A DNA stretch of 16,473 nt from Treponema sp. (GTDB taxonomy: Bacteria > Spirochaetota > Spirochaetia > Treponematales > Breznakiellaceae). Of the stretch, positions 1 through 7,070 are shown one piece after another. The DNA is taken from NCBI GenBank assembly GCA_031283505.1, contig JAITBO010000063.1, forward strand, positions 1 to 16,473, in the 5' to 3' direction. Numbering within the stretch: the first letter of the stretch is position 1; each line of letters starts with the position of its first letter. A model generated the notes under the pieces. The model saw only the letters and a program-made list of their open reading frames with translations, did not search any database and was not told where the DNA came from. A program made the position numbers and the translations under genes.

Positions 1-253
1 GAACTTTTTTCGTTCTGTTCGCCGCTCAATACAGTGTTTTCCACTCCTCTTCCTCAAACAATATCGTACAGGGTAACTCTGGCCGTATCCGCGCTATATA
101 GGTCAGGTTCATGATGAATACCGCTATGACAGAATACATGCAGTATGCATTCGGTACTTGACTATGTGGCCCCTGATGTGTTTAACTGTGGGCAAGTCGC
201 TTAACAGTGTCTACCAAACGGGTAAAGTCCAGATTGACTATGGTAAGGAAATT
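1..253 (-). pseudogene. Decayed IS4-type transposase, C-terminal part
   Basis: Read on the minus strand, one frame gives a segment ending in PELPCTILFEEEEWKTLY, preceded by YSVIAVFIMNLTYIARIR. This resembles the C-terminal part of IS4/Tn5-type DDE transposases, where a helix of the form YxxIAWxxLxLTxLxR is followed by PxxPCxxxFxxxEW. The frame is broken by a TAA at 182-184 and a TGA at 26-28. After the TGA the frame continues as AANRTKKV, which still looks like family sequence, so the TGA probably replaces a sense codon. The rest would lie left of the window. The part nearest 253 is poorly recognisable. Family assignment is from memory of the motif, not from a search. The remnant is inactive by any reading. 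Confidence 0.6.
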
Positions 254-262
254 CTATAGTAT
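234..262 (+). promoter_or_regulatory. Probable sigma70-type promoter of tRNA-Pro
   Basis: TTGACT at 234-239 is followed after 17 bases by TAGTAT at 257-262, with TATAGT at 255-260 as an overlapping alternative -10 at 15-base spacing. Predicted initiation near 269 leaves only about seven bases before the mature tRNA 5' end, a normal layout for a tRNA gene. Confidence 0.55.
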
Positions 263-275
263 CGAAAAATCATAT

Positions 276-348
276 CGGGCCGTAGGATAGTGGCTAATCC
301 GCTTGCTTCGGGAGTAAGAGACCGGCGGTTCAAATCCGCCCGGCCCGA
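276..348 (+). tRNA. tRNA-Pro (anticodon CGG)
   Basis: A full cloverleaf can be drawn by hand. The acceptor stem is 276-282 with 341-347 (seven Watson-Crick pairs). The D stem is 285-288 with 297-300. The anticodon stem is 302-306 with 314-318 and includes one G-T pair. The T stem is 324-328 with 336-340, and its loop TTCAAAT matches the consensus. The anticodon loop 307-313 reads TTCGGGA, placing CGG at positions 34-36 and G at 37, as expected for tRNA-Pro reading CCG. U8 is at 283 and the discriminator base is A348. CCA is not encoded, since TCC follows. A promoter and a terminator flank it closely, so it is probably transcribed alone. Confidence 0.95.
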
Positions 349-353
349 TCCGC

Positions 354-377
354 CCCCCTTATTAAGGGGGCTTTTTT
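354..377 (+). terminator. Rho-independent terminator after tRNA-Pro
   Basis: A CCCCCTT / AAGGGGG stem (354-360 with 364-370) has a three-base loop and is followed by C and then six T residues at 372-377. It begins six bases after the tRNA. This is the clearest intrinsic terminator in the window. Confidence 0.9.
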
Positions 378-498
378 GTCATTGAAAAAGGGTATCCTCC
401 GCCTGGGCCGAATCTGGCAGGGCGGTCAGGTCCAAAACCTACCTATACCTGCGCCAGTTCCGGGCGCTGTTCGGGGCTCTTGCCCGATTGGGAAGTTC

Positions 499-527
499 TT
501 GAAACTCGCCGGTTCGCCGGGTATCAT
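499..527 (+). promoter_or_regulatory. Probable ruvA promoter, -10 box six bases before ATG
   Basis: TTGAAA at 499-504, a 17-base spacer, then TATCAT at 522-527. Only six bases (528-533) separate the -10 hexamer from the ruvA ATG at 534, so initiation would fall on or next to the A of the start codon. No Shine-Dalgarno sequence is visible before this ATG, which fits a leaderless mRNA. This is a prediction from hexamer matching only. Confidence 0.55.
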
Positions 528-533
528 TTCCTT

Positions 534-1127
534 ATGTTCAACAGTATTCGGGGAATCATCACTGAAAAGACCGGGGACGCCCTGCACATAGACACCGGCG
601 GGGTGGAATGGGACATTGCCGTACCCGCTTCGGACCTGGGCCGGTTGCCGCCCGAAGGAAAAGAAGGGCGGGTTTTTGTATGGCTCTATCACCGGGAAGA
701 CCACATGAAGCTTTACGGGTTCGCCGATGATGCAAGGCGGGCCACGTTTTTGGAACTTCTCAAGGTCGAAGGCATAGGCCCCAAGGGGGCTCTTAAAATC
801 CTGGGGGGCATCAGTCAGGAGGAACTGGAACGGGCCCTGGAAGCGGAGGATCTGGGCCGCCTGGAGGCGGTGCCCGGACTGGGGAAAAAGACCGCCCAGA
901 AAATGATCCTGGCCCTCCGGGGGAAGCTGACCCATGCTTCAACCGCCTCCCGTGAGGCCTCTCCCTATGGGGAATTGACGGAGGCCCTGGCGGGCATGGG
1001 TTACGACCGCAGGGCTGCGGCGGAGGCACTCTCCAAAGCGGAAACGGCCCTGCCGCCGGGTTTAAGCGAGGCGGAAAAGGAGAAAGCCCTCTTCAAGCAG
1101 GCCATCATGTACCTGAGCGGCCTCTGA
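534..1127 (+). CDS. ruvA: Holliday junction branch migration protein RuvA
   Basis: RuvA binds four-way DNA junctions as a tetramer and loads the RuvB motor that drives branch migration in recombinational repair. From ATG 534 the protein is 197 residues, close to the usual RuvA length of about 200. The N-terminal OB-fold starts FNSIRGIITEK and includes VEWDI and the VWLYHREDHMKLYGF strand region (about residues 48-63). Two helix-hairpin-helix DNA-binding motifs are visible: VEGIGPKGAL (about 78-87) and VPGLGKKTAQKM (about 113-124). The C-terminal RuvB-interacting domain is about 148-197. A longer in-frame start (TTG 480) would add 18 unrelated residues and is rejected. No ruvC is seen upstream. 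The gene converges on the mscS-type gene, with 31 bases between their stops. Confidence 0.96.
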   Translation: MFNSIRGIITEKTGDALHIDTGGVEWDIAVPASDLGRLPPEGKEGRVFVWLYHREDHMKLYGFADDARRATFLELLKVEGIGPKGALKILGGISQEELERALEAEDLGRLEAVPGLGKKTAQKMILALRGKLTHASTASREASPYGELTEALAGMGYDRRAAAEALSKAETALPPGLSEAEKEKALFKQAIMYLSGL

Positions 1128-1158
1128 CAGCGCTGGGCAGGTCTTCCGCTCCCATCTT

Positions 1159-1998
1159 TCAGGTGGCCTTCGTGTCTTTTTCTACAAAGAGGTGTATGTC
1201 CCTTTGAGGGAAGGGAATGGTCAGGCCCGCTTTTTCGACTTCTTCCTTGATGCTCCGCATCTTTTCCCAGTATATCGTCCAGTATACGTCTATGGGGGCC
1301 CAGGCCCGGAGCAGGATAGTTATGCTGTTGTCCCCATAGGATTGGACTACGATCTGGGGTTCCGGGTCTTTGAGGAAGCGGCTTTCGGCGTCGATGATTT
1401 CCCGTATAACCTGGAAGGCGGCGTCTATGGAATCGGAATAGGAGATGGAGACCGGAATGTCCATGCGGCGGCGTCCGTTGCGGGTATAGTTTTTGAGAGG
1501 CGTTCCCCAGATACTTGAATTGGGGGCGGAAACATAGATACCTTCGGGAGTTTCCAGGATGGTCGTAAAAAGGTTGATGTCCTTTACCGTTCCGCTGTAG
1601 GCCCCGAACTCGATGTAGTCCTCCCGGTGGTAGGTACGCAAGATGAGGAGGAGGATGCCGGCGGCGATGTTGCCCAGGGTGTCCTTTAACGCAAGGCCCA
1701 CGGCGACACCGGCGGCGCCGAGGACGGCCAGGAGGCTCGCGGTGTTGATCCCGAAGGTATTGAGGATCATGATGAGGCAGATTATGAATATTCCGTACTG
1801 GACTACGTGCCGTAAAAGGAGCGTGACCGTGTCGTCAATCTTGACATCCCTTGAGGAAGCCCGGTTTATGATCCGCCGCGTCGTCCGGCTTATTATAAGG
1901 CCCGCCAGGATAATGATTATCGCCGTAATTATATCCCGGATAAATTCGATGATCCCCCCGGAATAGTTGTTCCAAAAATTGATCCAAAGGTCGTTCAT
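1159..1998 (-). CDS. mscS: Small-conductance mechanosensitive channel, MscS family
   Basis: MscS channels open under membrane tension and release solutes on hypo-osmotic shock. The protein is about 279-282 residues, the size of E. coli MscS (286). Two hydrophobic helices near the N-terminus (about residues 20-40 and 60-80) precede the pore helix ASLLAVLGAAGVAVGLALKD, with the Gly/Ala packing pattern that is diagnostic of the family. The beta domain and the alpha/beta C-terminal domain follow, and it ends near IPFPQRDIHL, which matches the family end. Two ATGs are possible, at 2007 and 1998. The -10 box overlaps the first, so 1998 is preferred, giving MNDLWINFW at the N-terminus. A much longer open frame extends upstream to 2502, but it runs antisense to ruvB and is not credible. 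The gene is divergent from ruvB and convergent with ruvA. Confidence 0.93.
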   Translation of the reverse strand: MNDLWINFWNNYSGGIIEFIRDIITAIIIILAGLIISRTTRRIINRASSRDVKIDDTVTLLLRHVVQYGIFIICLIMILNTFGINTASLLAVLGAAGVAVGLALKDTLGNIAAGILLLILRTYHREDYIEFGAYSGTVKDINLFTTILETPEGIYVSAPNSSIWGTPLKNYTRNGRRRMDIPVSISYSDSIDAAFQVIREIIDAESRFLKDPEPQIVVQSYGDNSITILLRAWAPIDVYWTIYWEKMRSIKEEVEKAGLTIPFPQRDIHLFVEKDTKAT

Positions 1999-2005
1999 AT
2001 CCGGC

Positions 2006-2034
2006 ATGATACCAGAAGCGACCGCTTCTTGCAA
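2006..2034 (-). promoter_or_regulatory. Probable mscS promoter sharing its -35 with ruvB
   Basis: On the minus strand TTGCAA (2034-2029), a 17-base spacer, then TATCAT (2011-2006). The -10 overlaps the upstream candidate ATG at 2007 and lies seven bases before the ATG at 1998. TTGCAA is self-complementary, so the same six base pairs can be the -35 of the ruvB promoter on the other strand. Prediction only. Confidence 0.5.
2014..2029. repeat. 16-bp perfect palindrome in the mscS promoter spacer
   Basis: AGAAGCG-AC-CGCTTCT: seven-base arms around a two-base centre. It fills most of the mscS -35/-10 spacer and touches the shared -35 hexamer, a position where a dimeric regulator could act. An operator role is inference. 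Confidence 0.5.
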
Positions 2035-2057
2035 CGCTTGTTTCCGGCGGGTATAGT
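2029..2057 (+). promoter_or_regulatory. Probable ruvB promoter, -10 box eight bases before ATG
   Basis: TTGCAA at 2029-2034, a 17-base spacer, then TATAGT at 2052-2057. Predicted initiation at 2063-2065 would leave zero to three untranslated bases before the ruvB ATG at 2066. A GAGGG at 2059-2063 is too close to the ATG to work as a normal ribosome binding site. Confidence 0.55.
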
Positions 2058-2065
2058 TTGAGGGT

Positions 2066-3196
2066 ATGGGAAAAAGTAAACCCCAAATGCCGCCCGGACA
2101 GACGGAGCAAGTGGCGCAAGCGGAGCGGCCCGAAACGTCAGATGCCGCTGGTCTTACCGCCGGTAAGACCAGCGCCGGGCCGGGCATAGCCCATCCCGAA
2201 CGGTACTCCGAAGACGACGACCGGGACCTGTCCCTCCGTCCCCAAAATCTGGCTGAATTTCTGGGCCAGGCTTCCATGAAGGAGAACCTTGCCGTTTTTA
2301 TCGCCGCCGCCAGAAAACGGAACGAGAGCCTGGACCACCTCTTCCTCACGGGTCCGCCGGGGCTGGGAAAGACCACCCTGGCCCAGGTGGTAGCCCACGA
2401 ATTGGGGGCGGACTTCAAGGTGACTTCCGCGCCGGCCCTGGACAAGCCCAAGGACCTGGCGGGGATACTCACGATGATAAGCGAGAAGACCGTGTTCTTC
2501 ATCGACGAGATACACCGGCTTAAACCCGCTATAGAGGAAATGCTCTATATCGCCATGGAGGATTACGAGCTGGACTGGATCATAGGGCAGGGGCCCAGCG
2601 CCCGGACCATCAGGCTTCCCATTCCCCCCTTTACCCTGGTGGGGGCCACCACCAAGGCGGGGAATGTTTCAAGCCCCCTCATAAGCCGTTTCGGAATCAC
2701 CTGCCGGTTCTCCTTTTACGAACTTGCGGACATGGAAGCCATACTTCGCCGGTCCGCAGGGATACTCCGGATCCCCCTGGATGACGCCGCCGCTTCCCTT
2801 TTGGCCGTATCCTCCAGGGGGACCCCCAGGGTGGCGAACCGCCTCCTCCGCCGTATGAGGGACTTCGCCCAGGTCCGGGGTTCGGCTTCCATCACCCGCG
2901 CCGTGGTGGAAGAGGGCCTTGCCCGCCTGGAGATTGATTCCCTGGGGCTCGAACGCCATGACCGAGAAATCCTCAGGATCATCATAGAGCGTTACGGCGG
3001 CGGGCCTGTAGGGGGCGAAACTCTGGCCATCTCCGTGGGGGAGGCGGTGGATACCCTTGAAGACTACTACGAACCCTACCTTATCCAGTCGGGGCTTTTG
3101 CAGCGTACTCCCAGGGGCCGGGCAGTGACCGCTCTGGCCTATGATCACCTCAAACTTGCCCGGAAGGACCATGAAAACTCAGGATTTCTCTTTTGA
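2066..3196 (+). CDS. ruvB: Holliday junction branch migration ATPase RuvB
   Basis: RuvB is the AAA+ hexameric motor that pulls DNA through the RuvA-bound junction. The 376-residue product has Walker [10 protein letters not shown] (about 96-104) and Walker B FFIDEIH (about 144-150). It also has [10 protein letters not shown], the sensor-1 region LVGATTKAG, and the sensor-2 region [18 protein letters not shown]. The winged-helix C-terminus ends with [28 protein letters not shown]. The family is usually about 340 residues, and the excess is at the N-terminus: the conserved part begins only near residue 56 (LSLRPQNL). That extension is low in complexity, rich in Gly, Ala, Pro, Thr and Ser, and contains a 27-nt perfect palindrome encoding residues 28-36. 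The queA start lies inside the 3' end of ruvB, so the two are probably co-transcribed. Confidence 0.97.
   Translation: MGKSKPQMPPGQTEQVAQAERPETSDAAGLTAGKTSAGPGIAHPERYSEDDDRDLSLRPQNLAEFLGQASMKENLAVFIAAARKRNESLDHLFLTGPPGLGKTTLAQVVAHELGADFKVTSAPALDKPKDLAGILTMISEKTVFFIDEIHRLKPAIEEMLYIAMEDYELDWIIGQGPSARTIRLPIPPFTLVGATTKAGNVSSPLISRFGITCRFSFYELADMEAILRRSAGILRIPLDDAAASLLAVSSRGTPRVANRLLRRMRDFAQVRGSASITRAVVEEGLARLEIDSLGLERHDREILRIIIERYGGGPVGGETLAISVGEAVDTLEDYYEPYLIQSGLLQRTPRGRAVTALAYDHLKLARKDHENSGFLF
2147..2173. repeat. 27-bp perfect palindrome in frame inside ruvB
   Basis: Thirteen-base arms (GCTGGTCTTACCG and its reverse complement) flank a single central base. As RNA this folds into a 12-bp stem with a three-base loop. 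It encodes residues 28-36 (AGLTAGKTS) in the non-conserved N-terminal extension of RuvB and keeps the frame open. Confidence 0.9.
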
Positions 3197-4214
3197 GCTT
3201 CCGGAAAGCCTTATAGCCCAGATGCCTCTGACCGAACGGGGACGGAGCCGTCTTATGGTCCTGGATCGCGCTTCCCGGAGCCTGAGCCACCGCATGGCCG
3301 GGGATCTCCCGGAGATTCTGGAGGGCGGTTCTCTTCTGGTGTTCAATGACTCCAGGGTCCGCAAGGCCAGGCTCTACGGCGTGTCGAAAAACTCCGGCGC
3401 TCAGGTGGAATTCCTCCTTCTCCAAAAGCTGGATGCCCGCACCTGGAGGACAGTGGTCCAGCGGTCCCGCCGCCGCCGGGCCGGGAGTTGCTATGTCTTT
3501 CCCGGCGGCCTTGAGGGGGAAATCTGCGGCGCCGACGGCGAATTCCGCCTTCTCCGGTTTAACGCCCCTGTTGACGACGCCTGGCTGGATGTTCACGGTC
3601 ATATTCCTCTGCCGCCCTACATCAAGCGGGAGGACACGGCAGAGGACGAGGCCCGTTACCAGACGGTTTACGCCGCCGCGCCGGGTTCCGCCGCCGCCCC
3701 TACCGCAGGACTTCACTTTACCAGGGAACTTCTTGCCCGCCTGGAGGACCGGGGGATTGAGACCGCTTTTCTTACCCTCCACGTCGGGCTGGGTACGTTT
3801 TGGCCGGTGAGGACCGAGAATATCGAAGACCACAGGATGCACGAGGAAACCTACGCCATAACCGAGGAGACCGCCCTTAGGGTGGAGAAGGCCCGGGCCG
3901 AGGGTCGGAAAGTGGTCGCTGTGGGGACTACTAGCGTCCGCACCCTGGAATCGGCGTGGAAAAACGGGAGGCTTGCGAGAGGAGAGGGGGCCACTTCCAT
4001 CTTCATCTATCCCGGTTATACCTTTAAGGCAATAGACGCCCTTTTTACCAATTTTCACACACCCCGGTCCACTCTGCTCATGCTCGTTGCGGCCTTCGCG
4101 GAGGCGAAGACCGGCGCTTCCTCCGGCCTGGACTTTATTCTGGAAAGCTACGCCTGCGCGGTCCGGGAAGGATACCGTTTTTTCAGTTACGGCGATGCCA
4201 TGTTGATTGTATAA
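3171..4214 (+). CDS. queA: S-adenosylmethionine:tRNA ribosyltransferase-isomerase QueA
   Basis: QueA transfers and isomerises the ribose of S-adenosylmethionine onto preQ1-modified tRNA to give epoxyqueuosine in the wobble position. From ATG 3171 the protein is 347 residues, within the family range (E. coli 356). Family hallmarks include [21 protein letters not shown] at the N-terminus, [14 protein letters not shown] (about 55-68), [15 protein letters not shown] and TAGLHFT. Further hallmarks are [28 protein letters not shown] and [23 protein letters not shown] at 3162-3168 is a good ribosome binding site for ATG 3171, so the in-frame ATG at 3141 is rejected. It overlaps the ruvB end by 26 bases, which indicates translation from the ruvB mRNA. 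No convincing terminator follows. Confidence 0.96.
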   Translation: MKTQDFSFELPESLIAQMPLTERGRSRLMVLDRASRSLSHRMAGDLPEILEGGSLLVFNDSRVRKARLYGVSKNSGAQVEFLLLQKLDARTWRTVVQRSRRRRAGSCYVFPGGLEGEICGADGEFRLLRFNAPVDDAWLDVHGHIPLPPYIKREDTAEDEARYQTVYAAAPGSAAAPTAGLHFTRELLARLEDRGIETAFLTLHVGLGTFWPVRTENIEDHRMHEETYAITEETALRVEKARAEGRKVVAVGTTSVRTLESAWKNGRLARGEGATSIFIYPGYTFKAIDALFTNFHTPRSTLLMLVAAFAEAKTGASSGLDFILESYACAVREGYRFFSYGDAMLIV

Positions 4215-4280
4215 TTGTCCGTAGCGGGAAACCTTTCATAACGCGGGTTATCCCTGTATTTTGAGACCGGAGGGACGCCG

Positions 4281-5477
4281 ATGGAAGATAAGGAAATCGC
4301 CCGCCATGTAAAGGAAGCGGTGGAGAAACATTCCAAAACCGCGAAGATGTTGAGCGACGATCTCTACGCCCATCCGGAGGTTTCCGGGCAGGAATTTGAA
4401 AGTTCCGAAAAAATAGCTTCCCTGCTGAAGAAGGCCGGGTATACGGTAGAATTCCCTTTCTGCGGAATTCCCACGGCTTTCCGGGCCGTCCTCGACAAGG
4501 GCAGGCGGCCGTCCGCCGCCCTCATGGTGGAATACGACGCCCTGCCCGGCGTGGGCCACGGATGCGGACATAACCTGCACGGCGCTTTGTCGGTGCTTGC
4601 CGCCCTTGCCCTGATGGAACTCAGGGACCTTGCGGACGGGACGGTCTGCGTCATCGGGACCCCCAATGAAGAGGTGGAAGGGGCAAAGATCCTCATGGCG
4701 GGAAAAGGCGTGTTCGACGGGTTTGACGCCGCCATGATGATGCATAGTTGCGGCGGGGGCTTCTCCCAGGTGAATATGGCGGCCCTGAGTCTTAGGGGAT
4801 ATGTGGTGGATTTTTCGGGCCAGACCGCCCATGCGGTGGCCTCTCCCTGGCAGGGAAGATCCGCCCTGGCGGCGGCGCGGAAATTCATCGACCTCATCGA
4901 TGCCCGGCGGGAGTGTTTTACCCCCGACGCCCATGTAAATACCATCATAACCGACGGCGGCAAGGCGGCGAACGTGATCCCAGACCGCTCTTCCGTGGGC
5001 CTCGAATTCCGCACCGCTTCCATGGGAAGCCTGGCCGATATGGACGATATGATAAGCAAGTGCGCCCGGGGGGCGGCTCTGGCCCTGGACTGCGGCGTGG
5101 AAATGCACCGGAATTACGAGGATTTCGCCGACATGATCCGTGTCGCCGCCCTGGAAAACGAGGTCGAAGCCCTGTTCAAAAGTCTCGGCGTCAGGACCGA
5201 AAGCGTATCCCCGCCTCTGGGCTCTACGGACGTAGGCAACGTCAGTTACCGCTGCCCCGCCATCCAGCCCGTCATCTCCATCACCGGGGAAAATTTCGCC
5301 CTTCACACCCGGGAGTTCGCCGCCGCTACCCTCAAAAGCGAGGCCTTCGACGCCATGAAGACAGGGGCGCGGGTCCTGGCTCTGCTTGTCCTGAAGGTAC
5401 TGCGGGACGGGGAGTTCCGGAAGAAGGTACGGGACGAATTCAGGGCGCTCCTTGCCGCCAGAGTAAAAGAAATTTGA
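4281..5477 (+). CDS. M20-family metal-dependent amidohydrolase / peptidase
   Basis: The 398-residue protein matches the M20 peptidase family, most like the amidohydrolase branch (M20D) that includes p-aminobenzoyl-glutamate hydrolase AbgB and PM20D2-type dipeptidases. Expected metal and catalytic residues can be placed: C95 and H97 in GHGCGHNLH, E130-E131 in TPNEEVEGA (catalytic base and ligand), H155 in MMHSCGG, and H184 in GQTAHAV. A late His lies in FALHTREF. The DVGNVSYRCPAIQP stretch is typical of the AbgB/PM20D2 group. The central dimerisation domain spans roughly residues 175-290. No signal peptide is seen, so it is probably cytosolic. GGAGGG about nine bases upstream supports the start. 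It lies 66 bases after queA and may share that transcript. The substrate cannot be told from sequence. Confidence 0.9.
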   Translation: MEDKEIARHVKEAVEKHSKTAKMLSDDLYAHPEVSGQEFESSEKIASLLKKAGYTVEFPFCGIPTAFRAVLDKGRRPSAALMVEYDALPGVGHGCGHNLHGALSVLAALALMELRDLADGTVCVIGTPNEEVEGAKILMAGKGVFDGFDAAMMMHSCGGGFSQVNMAALSLRGYVVDFSGQTAHAVASPWQGRSALAAARKFIDLIDARRECFTPDAHVNTIITDGGKAANVIPDRSSVGLEFRTASMGSLADMDDMISKCARGAALALDCGVEMHRNYEDFADMIRVAALENEVEALFKSLGVRTESVSPPLGSTDVGNVSYRCPAIQPVISITGENFALHTREFAAATLKSEAFDAMKTGARVLALLVLKVLRDGEFRKKVRDEFRALLAARVKEI

Positions 5478-5516
5478 AGAACGTAAGTTCGTAAGGGTCC
5501 ACGAGTGAACGCTAAT

Positions 5517-5785
5517 TTTCACGAATTATTCGGATAAAGGCGGTGATCTACAAAGTATGGCTGATATACGCGTATCACCGGGAAGGCGGGGAAATAGCGG
5601 CATCGAGCCGGAGGTTCACTGTGTGGGGGAAGCGGGACCTGAAGACGGCAGAAAAATTGAAGAAACGGATAAACCGACAGGGAATAAGGTATGACCGAAT
5701 AACAACGGACAATTGGGATAGCTTTCTGCTGGCATTTGAGGAAGACATTCTTGACCATAGAAAAGAGTACGCGGTAAGGTTGGTT
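5517..5785 (+). pseudogene. Decayed IS1-family transposase (InsB-like)
   Basis: The plus frame reads KVWLIYAYHREGGEIAA, VWGKRDLKTAEKLKKRI and YDRITTDNWDSFLLAF. This corresponds to the DDE catalytic core of IS1-type transposases, where a W-x-x-YAY strand carries the first Asp region and a TD-x-W motif follows. It lacks the N-terminal InsA-like zinc and helix-turn-helix part. There is an apparent extra SSRRF insertion before VWGKRD, and the family-like sequence stops near AVRL, before the GIEGxNxxLR/K region that carries the catalytic Glu. An in-frame stop at 5514-5516 closes the upstream side. The frame stays open to 5857 but no longer resembles the family. It sits directly before the rpsF promoter. 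A non-functional remnant is the best reading. Confidence 0.7.
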
Positions 5786-5853
5786 CGTGAGGTTTGTGGT
5801 TCATTTCCTCCACCCTTTAAACTGAGAATTACTGGGACACGGTTTTCCGCTTC

Positions 5854-5882
5854 TTGACTAAAACCCGGAACCAGGGTATAAA
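5854..5882 (+). promoter_or_regulatory. Strong sigma70-type promoter of the rpsF operon
   Basis: TTGACT at 5854-5859, a 17-base spacer, and TATAAA at 5877-5882. Each hexamer matches the consensus at five of six positions. Predicted initiation near 5889 gives a leader of about 52 bases before rpsF. The -35 lies just past the IS1-family remnant. Confidence 0.75.
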
Positions 5883-5888
5883 CAAATA

Positions 5889-5940
5889 CCTCTTTGTCCG
5901 TCCCTGGGGCGGACCAAACTGTAGTCCGTAAGGAGGACCC
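5889..5940 (+). promoter_or_regulatory. rpsF leader with two competing hairpins; possible S6:S18 site
   Basis: The segment CGGAC at 5910-5914 can pair with either of two identical GTCCG copies. With 5896-5900 it forms an eight-base-pair hairpin (5896-5903 with 5907-5914, one T-G pair). With 5924-5928 it forms a five-pair hairpin that ends just before the AAGGAGG ribosome binding site at 5930-5936. The two folds exclude each other. In several bacterial groups the S6:S18 complex is known to bind the rpsF leader at a motif exposing CCG; here CCG occurs at 5898-5900 and 5926-5928. Autogenous control is therefore plausible but inferred. Confidence 0.5.
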
Positions 5941-6222
5941 ATGCGTCAATATGAGCTGACGGTCATCTTCCCTCTGGAAGAAGACCTGTATCAGGCGGGC
6001 CGGGAGCGTCTGCAATCCGACCTGAGTTCCAATGGGGTAGAGATCGAAAAGACCGACGAAACCGGTGACCGGGATCTTGCCTACGAAATCAAAAAACGTC
6101 GAAGGGGACGGTATGTCCTCTACACCCTTAAAACCGAACCGGAAAAAATTGTCGTCCTTGATCGGATTTTCAAACTCAATACCAATCTCCTTAAATATCT
6201 TTTCGTTAAGGTGGAAGGATAG
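5941..6222 (+). CDS. rpsF: 30S ribosomal protein S6
   Basis: S6 binds 16S rRNA together with S18 in the platform of the small subunit. The 93-residue product begins MRQYELTVIFP and carries the family pattern of strand, helix, strand, with DRDLAYEIKKRRRGRYVLY (about residues 43-61) and DRIFKLNTNLLKYLFVKVE at the end. Length is normal for S6 without the long acidic tail of E. coli. AAGGAGG sits about five bases before ATG. First gene of the operon and probably subject to the leader described upstream. Confidence 0.96.
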   Translation: MRQYELTVIFPLEEDLYQAGRERLQSDLSSNGVEIEKTDETGDRDLAYEIKKRRRGRYVLYTLKTEPEKIVVLDRIFKLNTNLLKYLFVKVEG

Positions 6223-6230
6223 GAGGGGGC

Positions 6231-6695
6231 ATGGCGGATATTAATCATGTCGTACTGGTGGGACGGTTAACCAGGGATGCGGAACTTAAATATACTGCCG
6301 GAGGTCAGGCGGTATGCAAGTTCTCCATTGCCATTAACCGCAGGCGCAAGTCCGGCGATCAATGGGTAGACGAGGCGAATTTTTTCGACATCGTTCTTTG
6401 GGGAAGGCAGGGCGAGGCTCTGAACCAGTATCTGATAAAAGGAAAACAGGTAGGAGTTGACGGTGAACTCCGTCAGGACCGGTGGGAACAGGACGGCCAG
6501 AACCGCTCCAAGGTGGAGATCGTGGCTAATAACGTCCAGCTTCTCGGGGGCGGCGGGCCCGGCGGCGCAACCGGCAGCTATGGCCAGGGCGGGGGTTACC
6601 AGGAGCACCGGAACGAAGGCAGTGTGGAACGGCCTCTCCGTAACAGCGGGCCTCCCGCAGGGGACGATGGTTTTGCCGATGATATTCCGTTTTAA
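6231..6695 (+). CDS. ssb: Single-stranded DNA-binding protein
   Basis: SSB coats single-stranded DNA during replication and repair and recruits partner proteins through its C-terminal tail. The 154-residue protein has an OB-fold at about 1-110 (INHVVLVGRLTRDAELKYT, CKFSIAINR, FFDIVLWGRQGEALNQYLIKGKQVGVDGEL). A Gly-rich linker follows (about 111-140), then the acidic tip DDGFADDIPF, which matches the conserved DDDIPF partner-binding tail. AGGAGG lies just before ATG. It is placed between S6 and S18 as in many bacteria, eight bases after rpsF. Confidence 0.97.
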   Translation: MADINHVVLVGRLTRDAELKYTAGGQAVCKFSIAINRRRKSGDQWVDEANFFDIVLWGRQGEALNQYLIKGKQVGVDGELRQDRWEQDGQNRSKVEIVANNVQLLGGGGPGGATGSYGQGGGYQEHRNEGSVERPLRNSGPPAGDDGFADDIPF

Positions 6696-6730
6696 CCGGC
6701 GGAATAGTTATTTTAAGGTAAGGAGCAAAT

Positions 6731-7054
6731 ATGTCTGATGAGAAATATGTAGAAAACGAACATCCCCGGCAGGATCGGGCTATGGATAGCCAACTGGATG
6801 GCCGGGATGGCGAGGACCGGGGTGGCCGTGGCGGTAAAGGAAAGGTTTTTTTTAAGAAAAAAGTCTGTAAATTCTGCACCCAGAAGCTGAAGATAGACTA
6901 CAAAGAGGCGGACGTGCTGCGCCGGTTTGTTACCGAACGGGGAAAGATAGTGCCCCGCAGGATGACCGGTACCTGTGCAAAACATCAGCGGGCCCTGGCT
7001 GCGGCTATTAAGCGGGCCAGAATCATAGCCCTGCTTCCCTTCGTCGCGGACTAG
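6731..7054 (+). CDS. rpsR: 30S ribosomal protein S18, with N-terminal extension
   Basis: S18 pairs with S6 on the small-subunit platform. Conserved S18 sequence runs from about residue 40: [65 protein letters not shown]. The CxxC and later Cys are consistent with zinc-binding S18 types. The protein is 107 residues against about 75-85 for most, because of some 35 extra N-terminal residues rich in Asp, Glu, Gly and Arg. AAGGAG at 6719-6724 supports the ATG at 6731, so the extension is probably translated. Confidence 0.96.
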   Translation: MSDEKYVENEHPRQDRAMDSQLDGRDGEDRGGRGGKGKVFFKKKVCKFCTQKLKIDYKEADVLRRFVTERGKIVPRRMTGTCAKHQRALAAAIKRARIIALLPFVAD

Positions 7055-7070
7055 GCAAGAGCCGGTTATC

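Noticed and set aside
26..28. In-frame TGA in the IS4-type remnant as a selenocysteine codon
   Set aside because: The same frame also has a TAA at 182-184 and other decay, so simple pseudogene loss explains it.
378..498. Possible ruvC or small gene between the tRNA terminator and ruvA
   Set aside because: No frame shows RuvC motifs; open frames are short and lack starts with ribosome binding sites.
2008..2502. Upstream extension of the MscS frame to 447 residues
   Set aside because: It would overlap ruvB on the opposite strand and adds sequence unlike any MscS N-terminus.
3150..4058. A 302-codon open frame on minus
   Set aside because: Antisense of queA, with no recognisable domains.
4248..5522. 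A 424-codon open frame on minus
   Set aside because: It is the antisense of the M20 amidohydrolase, which has metal-site motifs and a ribosome binding site.
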